Part shown: positions 1 through 5,006 of the stretch, piece by piece
Layout: each line of letters opens with the position of its first letter
Position numbering within the stretch: the first letter of the stretch is position 1
Source of the DNA: Candidatus Colimorpha onthohippi
GTDB taxonomy: Bacteria; Bacteroidota; Bacteroidia; Bacteroidales; P3
Direction: 5' to 3'
Length of the DNA: 8,073 nucleotides
Assembly (NCBI GenBank): GCA_018064565.1
Contig: JAGHVA010000187.1
Location: 1 to 8,073, forward strand
Notes under the pieces: generated by a model
Told to the model about the DNA's origin: nothing
What the model saw: the letters and a program-made list of their open reading frames with translations, nothing else
Databases searched by the model: none
Made by a program: the position numbers and the translations under genes

Positions 1-122
1 CTGGCCGTGGCCACCACACCACCATCCCGCAACGCCGCTTTATGGGCAACCACCCTCAGCTGATGCGCGAACTGAACGATGCCGTCGATAAATATCTACT
101 CAAAATAGCCCGCAAACCTTAA
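1..122 (+). CDS. Phage virion morphogenesis protein, Mu gpG-like (C-terminal fragment)
   Basis: Only the last 39 codons are inside the window; the reading frame starts at base 3 and ends with TAA at 120-122. The visible peptide contains IPQRRFMG followed by a short amphipathic helix ending in DAVDKYLLKIARKP. This matches the usual C-terminus of the phage virion morphogenesis family (Phage_tail_S, Mu gpG type), where an Ile-Pro-x-Arg-x-Phe-hydrophobic-Gly motif precedes a final helix. Members act in head completion or tail assembly. The next late gene starts 7 bases downstream, so the two are probably co-transcribed. The family call rests on a short motif and on the phage context. The N-terminal part and the start cannot be judged. 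Confidence 0.6.
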   Translation, partial: GRGHHTTIPQRRFMGNHPQLMRELNDAVDKYLLKIARKP

Positions 123-129
123 CCCCGCT

Positions 130-705
130 ATGCCCAATATCCACAACCTCCAATCCAACGCCTCCGCCCTCGCACTCTGGGCGCGCCGTATCGGCATTGT
201 CGATGCCCCTACAAGCCTTAATATCGTCAACTATGCCGATGTGGCAGGCAACGCCTCAGGCGGGCTCACCACCTCGGGCAATACGTTCTACCTCTGCCCG
301 CTCACGCTCTCCACCGCCGACGGGTCGCTCTCTATGCAGCTGCCTGTGGATCCTGTTATCTCCGTAAGCGGCAGCAACTCCATCGCACAGCGACAGGTGG
401 CGCAAAGCACCATGCGCGGCACTATCAAGGAGTTCTGGAATGCCGACGACTACAAGGTGGATATCAAAAGCGTGCTTATTGGCGAAGACCCCGACGAGCT
501 CTCGCAGATGCTCTCCACCCTCCGTGCGCTGCTCGACCGCCCCGAAGCCCTCCTCTGTGTATGCCCGCTGCTCCAAGAGGCGTTCGGCATCAGCCGCCTC
601 GTGGTGCAGTCCTACCAGTTCCCTGCCACCAAGGGGCTGCGCAATCAGCAGTTCTCGCTCTCTTGCCTCAGCGATGAGGCTTACACCCTTATCGAAGAAA
701 TTTAA
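130..705 (+). CDS. Phage structural protein, DUF6046-like (tail/baseplate region)
   Basis: A 191-residue soluble protein without signal peptide or membrane span. Residues about 74-120 hold a pattern (V-I-S-V-S-G, then RGTIKEFWNADDYKVDIKSV) that I associate with DUF6046, a family found in Bacteroidota phages and tail-like elements. The second half (LLDRPEAL, then LVVQSYQFPATKG and NQQFSLSCLSDE) is the recurrent strand-rich region of that group. A role in the tail or baseplate is inferred from its place directly after the gpG-like gene. The ATG at 130 lies 7 bases after the upstream stop. Of its 12 Ile codons, 9 are ATC, 3 ATT and none ATA, opposite to the genes on the other strand. The family name is from memory of the motif pattern and may be wrong; the phage late-gene assignment is firmer. 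Confidence 0.6.
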   Translation: MPNIHNLQSNASALALWARRIGIVDAPTSLNIVNYADVAGNASGGLTTSGNTFYLCPLTLSTADGSLSMQLPVDPVISVSGSNSIAQRQVAQSTMRGTIKEFWNADDYKVDIKSVLIGEDPDELSQMLSTLRALLDRPEALLCVCPLLQEAFGISRLVVQSYQFPATKGLRNQQFSLSCLSDEAYTLIEEI

Positions 706-729
706 CCCTCGCTTTAATTCGTTCAACCT

Positions 730-1287
730 ATGTTTATACCTTGGGACAATATCGTGCGGCTCGTTACCCCTCCGCGCTTCCGCAACGGCAGCCTTCTGAT
801 GGCGCTTATCGATGTCTTCCTCCGCCACAACCGTTCGCAGGCTCTGATGGCCGAAGACTACTTCAACCGCACCGTCAGTCTCTACTCCAACATAGCGCAG
901 CCTATGGTGGTGGAGCGGCTGCTCAACGCTCGCTATTTCGACGACCCGCTCTATCATCAAGCCCATGGCAACGGCTGCGGCATCTGGATCGAGGACGGCT
1001 CGATGGCCAATATCCTCCTGACCGAACGCCCCAACGGCACCCCCAACCACCTCTACCGCCAGATTGCCGGCTCCAACCTCCAAGACGGCTCTACTCAGGG
1101 CGGCAACACCATAGGTGCGCACCGCTGCATGGCATACAGCGTGGCTCATTCCAACGCCTCTCGTTCCACCTCGCAGGTTATCCACTATCAGGTCCACCCC
1201 GACCACCCCATCGACGAGCAGGAGATGCGTGCCTACCTCCGCCGTATCATCTTCTACGGGCTCGACCTGGTGTTCCACCCCGAATAG
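730..1287 (+). CDS. Unknown phage late protein, last gene of the rightward cluster
   Basis: An open frame of 185 residues, 24 bases after the DUF6046-like gene and in the same direction, with the same C-ending codon preference, which supports real coding. I do not recognise a family. The protein has no signal peptide or membrane segment. It begins with a short hydrophobic helix region (PWDNIVRL, then LLMALIDVFLRHN), has a Gly/Asn/Ser-rich middle (residues about 125-160) that could be a strand-rich loop domain, and ends with a helical stretch and FYGLDLVFHPE. The order behind a gpG-like and a DUF6046-like gene suggests a virion or tail assembly part. No catalytic motif is visible. It is the final gene before the convergent terminator. 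Confidence 0.55.
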   Translation: MFIPWDNIVRLVTPPRFRNGSLLMALIDVFLRHNRSQALMAEDYFNRTVSLYSNIAQPMVVERLLNARYFDDPLYHQAHGNGCGIWIEDGSMANILLTERPNGTPNHLYRQIAGSNLQDGSTQGGNTIGAHRCMAYSVAHSNASRSTSQVIHYQVHPDHPIDEQEMRAYLRRIIFYGLDLVFHPE

Positions 1288-1330
1288 GCATGTGCCATAT
1301 CATTTGCCTGACCCTACGAAAATGATCCCA

Positions 1331-1342
1331 CCACAGCTGTGG
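1331..1342. repeat. Perfect 12-bp palindrome in the convergent spacer
   Basis: The sequence CCACAGCTGTGG is a perfect palindrome 43 bases after the last rightward gene and is followed by CAATTTTT. It could be a short hairpin terminator (4-bp stem, 4-base loop, then a T run) for rightward transcripts, or a binding site for a dimeric protein. The stem is short, so terminator strength would be low. The next 40 bases (1343-1382) are very C-rich and G-poor on the + strand, the composition of Rho-loading RNA. Both readings are inference. Confidence 0.35.
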
Positions 1343-1383
1343 CAATTTTTACCACCCAACCACCACCACACCCCCCAATAGCA

Positions 1384-1414
1384 AAAGCCCGAGGCATGCT
1401 ATGTCTCGGGCTTT
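1384..1414. terminator. Bidirectional intrinsic terminator between convergent operons
   Basis: AAAGCCCGAG (1384-1393) pairs perfectly with CTCGGGCTTT (1405-1414). Inside it, a G-U pair (1394 with 1404, for the + transcript) and CAT/ATG (1395-1397 with 1401-1403) extend the stem to 14 pairs around a 3-base loop. A-rich and T-rich flanks lie on both sides, so it can end transcripts from either direction. The + RNA is slightly more stable because the G-U pair becomes a C-A mismatch on the other strand. It sits between the rightward late genes (ending at 1287) and the leftward operon (ending at 1441), exactly where convergent transcription must be stopped. The remainder of 1288-1440 holds no gene I can support. 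Confidence 0.85.
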
Positions 1415-1440
1415 GGTGTTTCAATATTGTTGCAACGGTG

Positions 1441-1908
1441 TTACATTCCCATTACAAAGGCGGTGCTAAAGGTCAGCTTATACACATCATAGCTCTTGTC
1501 GCTATACTGGTGGGTGATGTTTTGTAGTATCAGCCCTTGGTATTCGCTGCCTGGCGTATGTCCGCTGTAGTTGGTAAGCCAGCGGCGCACCAGCTCGCAC
1601 AGGTCTATCAGGGCATACACCGACTCCCGTTGGGCGGCGGTGGCTCCCGTTGCCACTGCCGTTGGCAGCATCCCTCCGCCTGTGCGCCCCAACACCTGGT
1701 CGGCAAGGGTTACGCTCACCGTAGCGGTAGCCATCTGCCGCCCGCCTCGCAACTCGGTGGCGTCTATCTGCTCTATGTCTATCAAGGCACACGGCCACCG
1801 CACAGGCGGCTGCTCGTAGCTTAGCTGGTTCCAGTTGCGATCCACATGGCGCAACTGCGGCACCACTTCCATCAGGTACTCCTGTAGGTCAATCATTATC
1901 TGTTTCAT
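1441..1908 (-). CDS. Phage tail-terminator-like protein (tentative)
   Basis: A protein of 155 residues from the ATG at 1908. A TTG five codons upstream could also be used, but the ATG fits better: it overlaps the preceding gene by only 20 bases and gives MKQIMIDLQEYLM. The order of elements is an N-terminal helix, then LRHVDRNWNQL, then PPVRWPCALIDIEQID, a GGRQ turn and an alternating strand ATATVSVTLADQ. The middle helix is LIDLCELVRRWL, and the end is a strand-rich TYDVYKLTFSTAF-type stretch (exact residues SYDVYKLTFSTAF). This alpha-beta order resembles tail-terminator / head-tail connector proteins of Bacteroidota phages, which cap the tail tube. It is the last gene of the leftward operon, an odd place for a virion gene, so the functional call is tentative. 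Confidence 0.6.
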   Translation of the reverse strand: MKQIMIDLQEYLMEVVPQLRHVDRNWNQLSYEQPPVRWPCALIDIEQIDATELRGGRQMATATVSVTLADQVLGRTGGGMLPTAVATGATAAQRESVYALIDLCELVRRWLTNYSGHTPGSEYQGLILQNITHQYSDKSYDVYKLTFSTAFVMGM

Positions 1909-2182
1909 GGTATAACTGGTCAAATAGGTTTAACTGGTTCTTTAACTCAGGGTCAACGTAATTGCTGTGGATATTCAGCCGCTGCTGCTCTCGCTCCAGC
2001 TCGGCTTCCAGCCCGCCTATGCCCAGTATGCGCATATACTGCTGGTAGCTGATGTGGTATATCGGCTCTATCCTAAACCGCCACAGCCCGCTATAGGTGG
2101 TCAGCCCCTCCACATAGTGCTGCTTGGTGAGCCGCTGTATGTCTATGTAGCGTTTCAATACGTTAATCCTGCTTCGTTTCAT
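1889..2182 (-). CDS. Small conserved-looking phage early protein, unknown function
   Basis: A 97-residue protein starting at the ATG at 2182, chosen because the preceding gene ends at 2194 and the leader is A-rich (AAAAATAAAACCAATACCG). The N-terminus is basic (MKRSRINVLKRYIDIQRL); the centre is aromatic and hydrophobic (YSGLWRFRIEPIYHISYQQYMRILGI); the C-terminus is acidic and helical (LEAELEREQQR, ending YHETDND). The central pattern, with repeated Tyr around an R-x-x-I-x-P-x-Y core, recalls small proteins of Bacteroidota phages that may bind DNA. I cannot name a family. It overlaps the following gene by 20 bases, so translation is probably coupled. The open frame continues upstream of 2182, but that part would overlap the preceding gene and has shadow-like composition. 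Confidence 0.6.
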   Translation of the reverse strand: MKRSRINVLKRYIDIQRLTKQHYVEGLTTYSGLWRFRIEPIYHISYQQYMRILGIGGLEAELEREQQRLNIHSNYVDPELKNQLNLFDQLYHETDND

Positions 2183-2193
2183 CGGTATTGGTT

Positions 2194-2742
2194 TTATTTT
2201 TTCATCATTCGTTCTATGCGTCTGCGCCAGTCGGCTTCGCTCCCTCGTTCGTACCACTCTTTGTGTTGTGCTGCCTCTTCTATGCTGCGTGCCTCGGCAG
2301 CGTCCATCCGCTCGTCGGCATAGCGGGCAAACCAGCTCTCCACCATCGGCACATTCACCGTCGAGTAGTAGTTGCCTCCGTTCCACTGCCCCGATATGGC
2401 GCGCTCAAATATCAACTGCACATCGGGTATCGTCAGCCACCTGTAGCGTGTTACTGCCGTCTCTGCTATCCGCTCTATCATGGCTTCGCTCAGCCCCCTC
2501 GGCAGGTTCAGCATATCGTTCATATACACACATTGCAACTTGACGATGGCTTTGATGCGCTTAGCGTCGCCTCCTTCGGCTCGCACCAAAGCCCCCATCG
2601 AGGGCTCGCCCAGTGCCAAAGCCTCGGCTGGCGTGCGCACACTCACCAGCCTACCCCTCAACGCCTGAGGTGTACAACTCTGCAAGTATTTGTCGTTTGT
2701 AACTGTCGCCGGCAGCACTTTGCTGCTCTTTTCTGCTTCCAT
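2194..2742 (-). CDS. DUF6633-like phage protein, possible replication-associated role
   Basis: A soluble protein of 182 residues. Residues 37-58 (TPAEALALGEPSMGALVRAEGG) and 60-140 form the recognisable part: a helix KRIKAIVKLQCVYMNDML, then LSEAMIERIAETAVTRY, then LTIPDVQLIFERAISGQW with a G-rich turn, and VNVPMVESWFARY. I associate this layout with DUF6633 of Bacteroidota mobile elements. The last segment (a helix pair, a Gly-rich turn, then a W-F-x-x-Y helix) resembles helicase-loader or replisome-organiser proteins, but this is only analogy. The C-terminus is a charged helix (WRRRIERMMKK). The ATG at 2742 lies inside the upstream gene, a 92-base out-of-frame overlap; a GTG at 2646 just after the upstream stop is the alternative start, but it would lose the KYLQSCTPQAL segment. 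Confidence 0.65.
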   Translation of the reverse strand: MEAEKSSKVLPATVTNDKYLQSCTPQALRGRLVSVRTPAEALALGEPSMGALVRAEGGDAKRIKAIVKLQCVYMNDMLNLPRGLSEAMIERIAETAVTRYRWLTIPDVQLIFERAISGQWNGGNYYSTVNVPMVESWFARYADERMDAAEARSIEEAAQHKEWYERGSEADWRRRIERMMKK

Positions 2743-2950
2743 TGATTATGCGGTTTAGGTAACTGTTGTAGTTGCTGTTTATCTGAGCCATCCCAAAGCG
2801 TTCGCGCTCCCAGCCATCGCTCACCTCCCACGCCCGCCGCACAAAGTGCTCCGCTACCTCCAGCTCGTCATACGCCTCGCTCTGTCCGCGCTCCTCCATC
2901 AGCCGACGCAACTTGCCGCGCAGCTGCTTGGCTGCCACTCCGTCCTTCAC
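2651..2950 (-). CDS. Unknown phage early protein with unclear 5' end
   Basis: The first usable start in this frame is a GTG at 2950, giving 99 residues: MKDGVAAKQLRGKLRRLMEERG, a helix with EVAEHFVRRAWEVSDGW, and a C-terminal AQINSNYNSYLNRIINGSR segment. The frame stays open further upstream to a TAA at 3073-3071 and encodes LTYYWTVKDG just before the GTG. That aromatic stretch looks like part of the real protein, yet no in-frame ATG precedes it and the GTG has no A-rich leader, unlike the neighbouring genes. The end overlaps the next gene out of frame by 92 bases. Function unknown; the helical charged composition and the position suggest a small DNA- or protein-binding early factor. The 5' end may have been damaged or recoded (see findings). 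Confidence 0.55.
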   Translation of the reverse strand: MKDGVAAKQLRGKLRRLMEERGQSEAYDELEVAEHFVRRAWEVSDGWERERFGMAQINSNYNSYLNRIINGSRKEQQSAAGDSYKRQILAELYTSGVEG

Positions 2951-3065
2951 TGTCCAGTAGTAGGTCAGCCCCGTCCTCCCCGCTCCCTCTGTTCCCCCGC
3001 CTCTGCATTTTGCATTTCTTCGGCATTCTTGCCGAAGCCCTATCTCCCCCGCCCCCCCGCCAGCC
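2951..3065 (-). other. G-rich (non-template) leader between early genes, with short frames
   Basis: This 115-base stretch separates the stop at 3066 from the GTG at 2950, while most other gaps in the operon are about 20 bases or less. Read leftward it holds several G runs of 4 to 7, the hairpin at 3018-3037, and three ATGs (3026, 3015, 3008). From 3015 a 16-codon frame (MQNAEAGEQRERGGRG) stops at a TGA that overlaps the CTG of the LTYYWT segment of the next gene. The ATGs at 3026 and 3008 share a third frame. No independent gene can be supported. It is either a regulatory leader or the damaged start of the downstream gene. Confidence 0.4.
3018..3037 (-). promoter_or_regulatory. Perfect 8-bp hairpin covering a potential start codon
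   Basis: CTTCGGCA (3018-3025) and TGCCGAAG (3030-3037) form a perfect 8-bp stem with a 4-base loop. In the leftward transcript the ATG at 3026 sits at the loop/stem edge, and ATGs at 3015 and 3008 follow immediately in AAATGCAAAATGC. No T run follows in that direction, so it is not a classical terminator. It could hide the start region or protect or end an RNA segment inside the operon. Function is inferred; the pairing is directly visible. Confidence 0.45.
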
Positions 3066-3359
3066 CTAACTTATAGCCGCGCTGTTGCAGCGCCTGTAGT
3101 AGGGCTCGGTAGCCACCACCGTGGCTTCTACCGGCAGGTAGTGCCGCCGGTAGGCTACCGCTACCGCCAGCCGCTCGTCGTTGATCTGCATCGTTGCTCG
3201 GTGCCACTGGTTGCCTGTACGGGGCAGCGTGTAGTATATCACCGTGCCAGTATGGACGCTCACACAGCTGTTCAACTCCGCTCGGCTGCGGGTGGGCCAG
3301 TACTGCTCTTCAAGGGGTTCGAGGGTCAGGGTGTTGTTCGTTACTTCTGTTGTTATCAT
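3066..3359 (-). CDS. Small unknown phage early protein, probably beta-rich
   Basis: A 97-residue protein starting MITTEVTNNTLTLEPLEEQYW, preceded by an A-rich leader (CAATTAAAACACACAAAGACC). The sequence alternates hydrophobic and polar residues (CVSVHTGTVIYYTLPR, then RLAVAVAYRRHYLPVEATVVATEPYYRR), suggesting a mostly beta fold. There is no signal peptide, membrane span or catalytic signature, and I recognise no family. It lies between an 86-residue unknown gene (22 bases upstream) and the G-rich leader. In Mu the region after B and before the late genes carries small non-essential early genes that adjust host functions, and this gene occupies the same kind of place. Confidence 0.5.
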   Translation of the reverse strand: MITTEVTNNTLTLEPLEEQYWPTRSRAELNSCVSVHTGTVIYYTLPRTGNQWHRATMQINDERLAVAVAYRRHYLPVEATVVATEPYYRRCNSAAIS

Positions 3360-3381
3360 AGGTCTTTGTGTGTTTTAATTG

Positions 3382-3642
3382 TTATTTTCCGTATGTTTGT
3401 TGTAGCAGGTATAGGTGGGTCTGCCGCCGCTGCTCGCTGTTGTTTATGTAGTGTATGTCGCCCACCGTCAGGGTTATGCCTCGCTGCTTGGCGTCTTCCA
3501 GCAGCTCCTCCATGGTGGCGTAGCTCCACTCCTTGTCGCGGTGGCTCTCGTGGCGTAGCGTGAGGCGGCTCTCTCGCTTGTCTATCACTACGTGCCAGCC
3601 TTCCGACTGCACCAGTAGCTGCTCGTATCCTATCTCTCTCAT
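3382..3642 (-). CDS. Small unknown phage early protein
   Basis: An 86-residue protein whose ATG overlaps the stop of the GemA-like gene by four bases (ATGA), which supports the start and indicates translational coupling. Visible elements are YEQLLVQSEGWHVVIDKRESRLTLRHES (strands separated by charged turns), a helix TMEELLEDAKQRGITL, then VGDIHYINNSEQRRQTHLYLLQQTYGK. An amphipathic strand-strand-helix order of this length is typical of small phage accessory proteins. No motif allows a functional assignment. The coupling to the GemA-like gene is the only hint of a shared job. Confidence 0.5.
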   Translation of the reverse strand: MREIGYEQLLVQSEGWHVVIDKRESRLTLRHESHRDKEWSYATMEELLEDAKQRGITLTVGDIHYINNSEQRRQTHLYLLQQTYGK

Positions 3643-4058
3643 AGCCTCACAAAGTGGTTATACAGCCGCTGCAACGTCAGCTTGTCTATCTTGTTAAAGT
3701 CCTCTTCGCCTGCTGCGCGGCAGGCTATGCGCTTCACATATTGCAGCCTGTTCTCTACGTTGGTATAGTCAAATTCTATCCTGTCTAAATAGCCAAACAC
3801 CGCTGCTATCACTCGTCTGCGCCACACCTCGTCCATCCGCATCACCCTGCTGCGCCCCTGCTCCCGGGCAAAGTCGTGCAGCTGGTCTATCACCTCATCG
3901 GCTTCCTGTTCGGTCAGTTCGCTCACATGTTGCGTGCGTCCCACCGTTACGCAGTCTATCACCGTGGCCAGCATCTCTCTGTCCATCCCTGCCAACCCCA
4001 ACAGCCCAAATATCGTCCTCCGCTGGCTGTCGGTGTGTTTGTTCATTGTCTCGTTCAT
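3639..4058 (-). CDS. GemA-like (Mu gp16 / DUF1018) regulatory protein
   Basis: A 139-residue protein starting at the ATG at 4058 with a leader AACTAAAAACAGATAAAAACC; a second in-frame ATG at 4046 is possible. Residues about 12-60 read RRTIFGLLGLAGMDREML...VTVGRTQHVSELTEQEADEVIDQL. The second half, MDEVWRRRVIAAVFGYL, then a VENRLQYVKRIACRAAG segment, ends with NKIDKLTLQRLYNHFV. This two-part order matches GemA/gp16: a lysine/arginine-start helix, a Ser-x-x-x-Leu helix before the middle, and a terminal 'decide-by-helix' segment. In Mu, GemA affects host gene expression and DNA supercoiling. The order transposase, ATPase, then GemA in the same operon agrees with Mu-type phages. The similarity is at pattern level only. 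Confidence 0.6.
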   Translation of the reverse strand: MNETMNKHTDSQRRTIFGLLGLAGMDREMLATVIDCVTVGRTQHVSELTEQEADEVIDQLHDFAREQGRSRVMRMDEVWRRRVIAAVFGYLDRIEFDYTNVENRLQYVKRIACRAAGEEDFNKIDKLTLQRLYNHFVRL

Positions 4059-4080
4059 GGTTTTTATCTGTTTTTAGTTG

Positions 4081-4695
4081 TTATCTGTTCCCCCAGTATT
4101 CTTGGGCGCGCACGGGGTCGGCGTCTATCGTGGCGCCTCCTCCGTAGCGCCCTACTGGAAAGCCTCTAAAGCCCTCCACCCGCATGTACACGTTGCAGTC
4201 GCGCCATATCTTGCACGCCACCTTGCCATCGGGCTGCTGTCCGCTTACGTGGCTGATGTAGATAAACAGCTTGTGCGGAAACTGCTCTTTCAAACTCTTG
4301 TATTCGCTGAATGTCAGCCCCAAAAACTGCACCGAATCCACCACCACCACCTGTGCGCTGTTGCGTCTCGACAGCCGCTCGCGCATCTCCTCCACGCTCT
4401 CTTTGTCTATCACTACAAAGTTGCGTGCCGTGCTCCCAAAGTAGCGGCGCACCGCTGCCTGTAGGCTCAGGCTCAAGCCCTCCTCTACGCTGTTGTATGC
4501 CACTCGGTATCCTTTCGATGCCAAGTAGGCACACAGGCACATCGCCATGCTTGTCTTCCCGTTTTTCGGCATCCCGTATATCATCCAGCTGCCGCTCAGC
4601 TCTGGCTGTCCTAAGGCCTCCTGCCACACCCCATCCAGCTCCATCACACGGAAGGTGGCTGTGTCCATATTGCTTACGCTGTAGGCTCTTTTCAT
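4081..4695 (-). CDS. RecA/KaiC-fold ATPase of the early operon
   Basis: A 204-residue protein starting MKRAYSVSNM at the ATG at 4695; the frame is open further upstream but there overlaps the membrane protein gene. Residues 41-49 (GMPKNGKTS) are a complete Walker A. YNSVEEG at 67-73 fits the RecA/DnaB/KaiC strand that ends in a catalytic Glu. VVVVDSVQF at 116-124 is a Walker B. FIYISHV at 144-150 fits the following core strand with a polar sensor. The tail contains a Gly-rich turn GRYGGGATI. The minimal length means a bare ATPase core without extra DNA-binding domain. The partner could be recombination, replication or the transposition complex; none can be chosen. It is a second ATPase in addition to the MuB-type protein. 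Mu itself has no such gene as far as I know. Confidence 0.7.
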   Translation of the reverse strand: MKRAYSVSNMDTATFRVMELDGVWQEALGQPELSGSWMIYGMPKNGKTSMAMCLCAYLASKGYRVAYNSVEEGLSLSLQAAVRRYFGSTARNFVVIDKESVEEMRERLSRRNSAQVVVVDSVQFLGLTFSEYKSLKEQFPHKLFIYISHVSGQQPDGKVACKIWRDCNVYMRVEGFRGFPVGRYGGGATIDADPVRAQEYWGNR

Positions 4696-4718
4696 CTCAG
4701 TTTGGGTGTTTGGGTGGG

Positions 4719-4985
4719 TTATTCGTACAGGTCGTCGCCGGTGTAGTTGTCGTCCTCTTCTGGGTAATACGTGTCTTCGTACGTCATCTCCCACGAGCCT
4801 ACCCATGCCAGCAGCACAGAACATACCGCTATGCCTATTATCGCCGCTGCCCACCCTCTCGCTACCAGCATGATGCTGTATAGCACTGCAAGGGTTAGCA
4901 AGGGGAGCAGCGTTACGCACGCTACGTGTTTCCACTGTTCGCTTCGGGTCGGGGTCATGCCTGTAATCTTGTCATTCTTTTTCAT
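4719..4985 (-). CDS. Small two-span membrane protein with acidic tail
   Basis: An 88-residue protein starting MKKNDKITGM. Two hydrophobic spans are clear: residues 21-42 (VACVTLLPLLTLAVLYSIMLVA) and 46-65 (AAAIIGIAVCSVLLAWVGSW region), joined by a short RG turn. The N-terminal 20 residues carry several Lys/Arg, so both ends are predicted cytoplasmic by the positive-inside rule, with a hairpin in the inner membrane. Residues 66-88 contain ten Asp/Glu and no Lys/Arg. The family is not recognised. The gene follows ATPase B after 21 bases with an A-rich leader. Possible roles are superinfection exclusion, membrane anchoring of an early complex or lysis control; all are guesses from position and topology. 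Confidence 0.6.
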   Translation of the reverse strand: MKKNDKITGMTPTRSEQWKHVACVTLLPLLTLAVLYSIMLVARGWAAAIIGIAVCSVLLAWVGSWEMTYEDTYYPEEDDNYTGDDLYE

Positions 4986-5006
4986 GATGTATAAGTGTTT
5001 AATGGG

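Noticed and set aside
256..1278. A long leftward open frame of about 340 codons opposite the two rightward late genes
   Set aside because: It is antisense to two better supported genes, has His/Val/Glu/Arg-rich shadow composition without recognisable domains, and arises from the low stop frequency of GC-rich C-skewed DNA.
1889..2386. Longer form of the 97-residue protein starting at 2386
   Set aside because: The extra 68 residues would overlap the DUF6633-like gene by almost 200 bases and have Arg/Gly/Cys-rich shadow composition; the ATG at 2182 has an A-rich leader.
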